Notes under the pieces: model-generated
The model's database searches: none
Told to the model about the DNA's origin: nothing
What the model saw: the letters and a program-made list of their open reading frames with translations, nothing else
Shown: positions 9,301 through 10,822 of the stretch, piece after piece
Layout of the letters: each line of letters begins with the position of its first letter
Position numbering within the stretch: position 1 is the first letter of the stretch
Program-made: the position numbers and the translations under genes
NCBI GenBank assembly: GCA_964499425.1
Contig: CAZCLD010000048.1
Coordinates: 1 to 10,822 of the forward strand
From: JAQBYK01 sp964499425
GTDB taxonomy: Bacteria; Patescibacteriota; Gracilibacteria; UBA1369; LOWO2-01-FULL-3
DNA: 10,822 bases
Direction of reading: 5' to 3'

Positions 9301-10822
9301 TTGGATCAGGCAAACCAAGGTCCTCAAAAGCATCCTTTAAAGGCCCAGAAGTATCTGTATTAACGGACGGTTTCTTAAACACCTTATAGTTCACATGGCC
9401 ATTTGCATATTTCCCACTCGAATGGATATAGGTCAAAATACCGTCAGGATTAACAGCAGGCTTAACCAAAATATCCAAATAAGCATCATTGTTACCAGAA
9501 GGATAATTCGTAAAATTATTACCGATATCAAATTTGACCTTAGGCATAACCAATACCTTCATTTTATATTGAATGACTCTCTGCCCATGTGCCGGCACAC
9601 TTATCCCCTTGAAAACATGTGAACGAAGGCTTGTGCCAGTCTCTACAAGCTCCAGATCATCTGGGCAATTAACATCCAAACACTCAAGGCTATCCTCTAG
9701 GAAAGTCATGGATGCAGGAGTAGCATCAGAAAGCATCAAGTCACTAATGGAGCTGCCACTGGTATTTTTTAATGTAATTAAATAACTAATTTCATCTCCT
9801 TCTCCAACTGCCTCACCATTTAGATCCGTAGCTGTTTTAGTTGAAGTCAAAACGCGAGCATCTTCAGGAAGATGAATGAAATCATACTCAGTTGGATATT
9901 GCATAGGCGGCACACTACTAGAAGCTAGATTTGGATTAGAATTAAGGGCGTCAGCAAAAGCGGCAGCATCGGCGGCATATTGACCAGCATTGAGGCCCTC
10001 TGCGTCAGGTTCTTCCACAATTGGTGGGGGATCAGAAGAAGGGAGTATGAATTGTATGAATTTGTGTAGATTAGAGTGATTTTCATCTACCTCTCCATCA
10101 CTTGCATCGTCCTGAACAGGAGTTTCCATGCCATCATAATGTATGAAAATTTGTTCAGCCAAATTTGCATCTGAATCCAGGACATAACCAAAATTATTTG
10201 TGTACCCAACATCCAAATCAAGGCCATTACAAGCGGAGTTCACGATTTCATTATAAAAGACACTGATGCTTCCCGAAGAATCAGCAATAACAATGTCAGC
10301 ACAACCGTCCGCATTCATATCATCAGAGGCCATCTCGTAAGCCTTCTTACCATTAAGTGCCAGATTCAAAGGTTTCCTTTCAAAATGGCCATCAACATTT
10401 TCAAATAAGGTTATACATTCATCATCCACGCGGCATGAGAGCTTTGTCCCGACCACCAAATCATCGAAAGCATCATTGTTAAAATCAATCTTTGTCATAC
10501 TGGTGATGCCATCAGGTATATTCAGTATCACACCTCTATCCCTAAAGCGGCTATTGGTAATCTCATTCTCAAGAAGACGGATCTGACCACTTTCATATAC
10601 CAACAAAAGATCATCATAATCATCTCCGTTATAATCAAAGTCTACCATCTCGATAATTTCTTGATTGCCTGTGTAGATAGGTTTGCCAATATCCTTGCTG
10701 TAACCTGTTCCATCACTGATCAGATCATCCTCAACTTCAAGGCGGATCATAGGGTCACCAAAAATAATCCCAACCTCAGAAGCGTAAGGCATATGGGATT
10801 CTCCTACAGAATTGCCAGCAGC
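3338..10822 (-). CDS. Giant modular SLH-anchored surface protein (5' end beyond window)
   Basis: The frame is open through the right edge: ten sense codons precede the first ATG at 10792, so the true start and presumably the signal peptide lie outside. Residue 1 below is that ATG; the stop is TAA at 3338-3340 (residue 2484 is last). Visible modules: FG-GAP/VCBS-like Asp loops near residues 51, 103 and 157; DUF11-like beta domain about 310-442; Asp calcium loop and poly-Gly linker about 528-570; Cys/Gly/Pro-rich segment about 600-690; helical segment about 825-990 ending in C969xxC972; Pro ladder 1030-1093; Ala/acidic helix about 1215-1262; a further Asp loop at 1478-1486; Fn3-like 1541-1655; PKD-like 1660-1787; three SLH-like repeats 2076-2276; TSP3-type repeats 2279-2398; Cys tail with C2427, C2430, C2432. 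SLH modules bind cell-wall polymers, so the protein is probably displayed on the surface for adhesion or as an S-layer-associated scaffold. Ligand unknown. First gene of the visible operon. No enzyme motif recognised. Confidence 0.93.
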   Translation of the reverse strand, partial: AAGNSVGESHMPYASEVGIIFGDPMIRLEVEDDLISDGTGYSKDIGKPIYTGNQEIIEMVDFDYNGDDYDDLLLVYESGQIRLLENEITNSRFRDRGVILNIPDGITSMTKIDFNNDAFDDLVVGTKLSCRVDDECITLFENVDGHFERKPLNLALNGKKAYEMASDDMNADGCADIVIADSSGSISVFYNEIVNSACNGLDLDVGYTNNFGYVLDSDANLAEQIFIHYDGMETPVQDDASDGEVDENHSNLHKFIQFILPSSDPPPIVEEPDAEGLNAGQYAADAAAFADALNSNPNLASSSVPPMQYPTEYDFIHLPEDARVLTSTKTATDLNGEAVGEGDEISYLITLKNTSGSSISDLMLSDATPASMTFLEDSLECLDVNCPDDLELVETGTSLRSHVFKGISVPAHGQRVIQYKMKVLVMPKVKFDIGNNFTNYPSGNNDAYLDILVKPAVNPDGILTYIHSSGKYANGHVNYKVFKKPSVNTDTSGPLKDAFEDLGLPDPMALLGFDPAAGEVPEDLQGQVMDIVAKQAWDADYDGCNDDWFGKSNADMGVDADGDGEIDGAGGGAGGGGSAGKGSAAGSIADSVEGALGALRCSGGGCLPIPYNFAFFAPDDATPGIAAMAFGTPNIPFFMPFYPSTSPSSFRIYVNPTLTMGLGGGLCGGTGPAAVCFPYAVPGGLPGASGLCDALTTGIDEAVSSAKDSVVNADQATVISDGEPAGQSGASGGSFGSADDPMSAAVSTNIKIPGFPSVLTNWMDKQMDEIYNKLLDFPDLYIVYPDLTSLFKIKDPPADGNQEVDFLGLHDFLTKVSSVPIISIEGKEVLIRVPAISPKEIQQFNQEAAKWVEFHQKEWERFKDFNCSVEDELNPERRNFCDKITADVGNLVQSVQELMDLMDKIANLPRDILTYRHAEAKYATQIICYMDAIINFTGGWFKRQEGRIKAWRKSIQDAIRTFSDWQLILDVVAEYQASCDQCKSDRFGKLALLMQLFAAIPEPPIIPLPKWPDIIVDLSQIRTGVKILWPDVVFKPQLISLPALPYFTLPDILPDIDLDLDIPEISVPDFPDFVLPNLPDLPPLPLPTLPDLPRPPRIPALPDVVADLAVGLKTIFKILCLLKNGFILIPETKLATEIETLTQPSVQAVLPFTKHLGTQIPPIQYDAWKEVHITGKLNFKIDSSIIHIAAEKAAQVWNKNIKLFINGLNRYLELPYGQMISSAVQKAIDAAEKAALEATLEAIEDAIEDDEDSVDEAVDDTEEDKKDEGAESSLPFAFTEFNDAVKEMELVLNEYIAATDLDTPDSYTLTATETLLDINHPLLNRTIDEIEADILKRDNPDTPSASHLADVRNEMIAYVKGLNNSIDLLEQIDDYEEFTRVLVDTDESSSKIAALTTDYGEISGRSTTEKMSLLGSAAEELILDSAFKDHRELIAGLADYDPADVASGDASTGVPPIGIYIVTKDGVNENILSYTPELKKNTSFIYSDVDDDLDDDIILSMGTNVYLKENHEKDNPLPKGKFISSLSKDDVSDYVTDGGVAVQGVSSPYESHDKADISWLPIHGTVAYEVIIRNSIDSSLINPIAKYIALPNSIEDSSSVDILNYLNIPIPGPDEDDGSVLELTNADLPAISVELKNGNYYASVFALNSNGNRSLRSDYSFVAPQSCADKEPPFPVIGSADLNVSIYKDLEIDASGSFDADGEVVEYYIEMLPYETDKTDPNTGEKLRTTPMPKYFWSDLNVTVDSDGDGLTMNDRNNPEFRIGPFVHEGDIGKHPAILHVVDQSGNSSAMDLDINVFAPDISLDPTFARTSVATGETDPKVPILPFSLMRNRYIYRLVGEEIKLVPRTDKIKDGLTFEDGSYEIDDFNLENMILVENSDKEIIAEIHPDTGDIGALQPGYSTVTVPASLPNTPTQVDIVDSNGIVLGSVIAVADANTDVQIHEELGIDSTNFKEMTGVNIDDLDIADKFEFVSLPANDPNHPGGAVLVNVTEEKLLTLIDAAGNIMILDDRITIVQKQNQHTADPLIIQILFNGNAVGDVFVSTSQGDSSLQTSSGSTIIGPNDVPFATPRPPSTKTLYGNDVFGGPFNDMPSDLKALALDLFNKGIIDADKDALGGLQLDTEALVKRKEFVKTLLKLLCIIPRPEAHEPDTIYTDLPFEDDFFPYVKEGTLLDLVEGYKGEIDPVSGKLPFKPDNTITRAEAVKIILEALEMQGIITLETLVEGEPWYETFMEAAQDLNPYVVSGAILENNFIITPEEAVAPNKEMTFGELMLMADRVLDFYNCFEIDDDNDGMSDFCELKYDIDDPEADIDQDGLKNADECFYGLDPRDKDTDKGGVFDGEEVALGTNGLDDSDDSADDDNDGLTNRAEILIHGTDPNNPDTDGGGVIDGDEVKNLTDPNVKNDDDGGGAGDAGDGDGGPREGEEGIYIIPASCDTCPCISTFLNKAEIIPGDVFFPVISKYYEEYYDSKPHEKLYIFSKGNEVTVQSVTK
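3599..3958 (-). repeat. Bacterial TSP3-type calcium repeats in the giant protein
   Basis: Residues 2279-2398 repeat the pattern D-x-D-x-DGL-x-x-x-x-E with GTDPNNPDTDGGG-type linkers: DDDNDGMSDFCE, DIDQDGLKNADE, DTDKGGVFDGEE, DDDNDGLTNRAE, DTDGGGVIDGDE. This is the calcium-binding thrombospondin type 3-like motif often placed between a surface anchor and the rest of the chain. It is followed by a short Gly/Asp tract. Confidence 0.85.
3965..4567 (-). other. Three SLH-like repeats in the giant protein
   Basis: Residues 2076-2276 contain three degenerate SLH units. Unit one: FNDMPSDLKALALDL with GIIDADKD and RKEFVKTLLKLL. Unit two is clearest: LPFKPDNTITRAEAVKII, with the typical TRAE. Unit three: WYETFMEAAQDL, GAILENNF, and a final MTFGELMLMADRVL in which TFGE replaces the usual TRAE. 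SLH triplets fold into a trimer-like lobe that binds pyruvylated or similar wall polymers, giving cell-surface anchoring. Confidence 0.8.
5432..6172 (-). other. Fn3-like then PKD-like domains in the giant protein
   Basis: Residues 1541-1655 fit fibronectin type III: an early Trp strand (ADISWLPIHG), AYEVIIRN, and a late GNYYASVFALNSNG strand. Residues 1660-1787 fit a PKD domain: PPFPVIG opening, LEIDASGSFDADGEVVEYYI in the middle, and a closing HPAILHVVDQSGN. A DSDGDG calcium-type loop is inserted in the second. Both are common extracellular spacers. Confidence 0.65.
7514..7705 (-). repeat. Proline ladder (LPDLP-type) in the giant protein
   Basis: Residues 1030-1093 hold 19 prolines in 64 residues, mostly as LP, IP, VP or FP at a spacing of 2-4 residues (for example LPNLPDLPPLPLPTLPDLP). 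Alternating hydrophobic-Pro with Asp is expected to make an extended, stiff spacer. It follows a helical segment that closes with C969xxC972 and precedes a hydrophobic stretch (about 1094-1115). Confidence 0.85.
9467..9865 (-). other. DUF11-like extracellular beta domain in the giant protein
   Basis: Residues about 310-442 show the pattern seen in DUF11/CARDB-like repeats: a thr-lys-thr-ala strand (TKTATDLNG), then GDEISYLITLKNTSG, then a later asp-x-x-pro turn (DATPASMTF), and a closing G-x-x-x-IQYKMKV strand. These Ig-like domains act as spacers in bacterial surface proteins. Confidence 0.7.
10238..10675 (-). other. FG-GAP/VCBS-type repeats in the giant protein
   Basis: Three repeats are seen at a spacing of about 52-55 residues. 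Each has an Asp/Asn loop followed by a short hydrophobic strand and then a strand ending in a leu-phe-x-asn-type or similar turn. The loops are DFDYNGDDYDD (51-61), DFNNDAFDD (103-111) and DDMNADGCADI (157-167). Such loops bind calcium in integrin-like and VCBS beta-propellers. A full propeller needs about seven blades, so further repeats probably lie upstream of the window. Confidence 0.8.

Noticed and set aside
1..10822. Alternative genetic code with TGA as glycine
   Set aside because: No in-frame TGA occurs in about 3,600 codons of the five genes, and stops are TAA or TAG; a TGA=Gly genome would be expected to show many.

Overview
The whole window is one transcription unit read from right to left on the minus strand. 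It has five adjacent genes and no non-coding stretch longer than 3 bases between them. In order of transcription they are: the 3' part of a giant modular surface protein (3338..10822, open at the right edge, at least 2,494 residues visible), a 195-residue secreted helical protein (2748..3335), a 229-residue secreted helical protein (2055..2744), a 608-residue Gly/Asp-rich secreted protein (227..2053), and the start of a fifth secreted protein that runs off the left edge (1..227). The gaps are 2, 3 and 1 bases, and the last junction overlaps by 1 base (TAATG). All four genes whose true start is visible begin with a signal peptide or N-terminal membrane anchor, and the giant protein consists of extracellular modules. 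The operon therefore appears devoted to the cell envelope.

The giant protein, read from its N-terminal side, carries three FG-GAP/VCBS-type Asp-rich repeats, a DUF11-like beta domain, a calcium-loop and Gly-rich linker, a Cys/Gly/Pro-rich segment, an alpha-helical segment ending in a CxxC, a Pro ladder of LPDLP type, an Ala/acidic helix, one more FG-GAP-like loop, Fn3-like and PKD-like domains, three SLH-like repeats, bacterial TSP3-type calcium repeats, and a Cys-containing C-terminal tail. SLH repeats imply anchoring to a cell-wall polymer or S-layer. The remaining modules look like rods, spacers and adhesive parts. The small genes downstream are plausibly its partners, or parts of the same surface structure. 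That is inferred from operon context and is not shown by any recognised family.

The organism cannot be fixed from this window. The gene style (giant FG-GAP/DUF11/SLH/TSP3 protein, followed by short secreted Cys-containing proteins, with almost no Shine-Dalgarno sequences and moderately low GC) resembles my recollection of Candidate Phyla Radiation genomes, especially Peregrinibacteria-like ones. No in-frame TGA appears in about 3,600 codons and the visible stops are TAA or TAG. This argues against the TGA=Gly code of Gracilibacteria/SR1. There are no tRNA, rRNA, CRISPR, insertion-sequence or terminator signals that I can support. The best candidate for something undescribed is the operon as a whole: a giant SLH-anchored protein encoded with at least four small exported proteins of unknown family, two of which look like distant paralogues.
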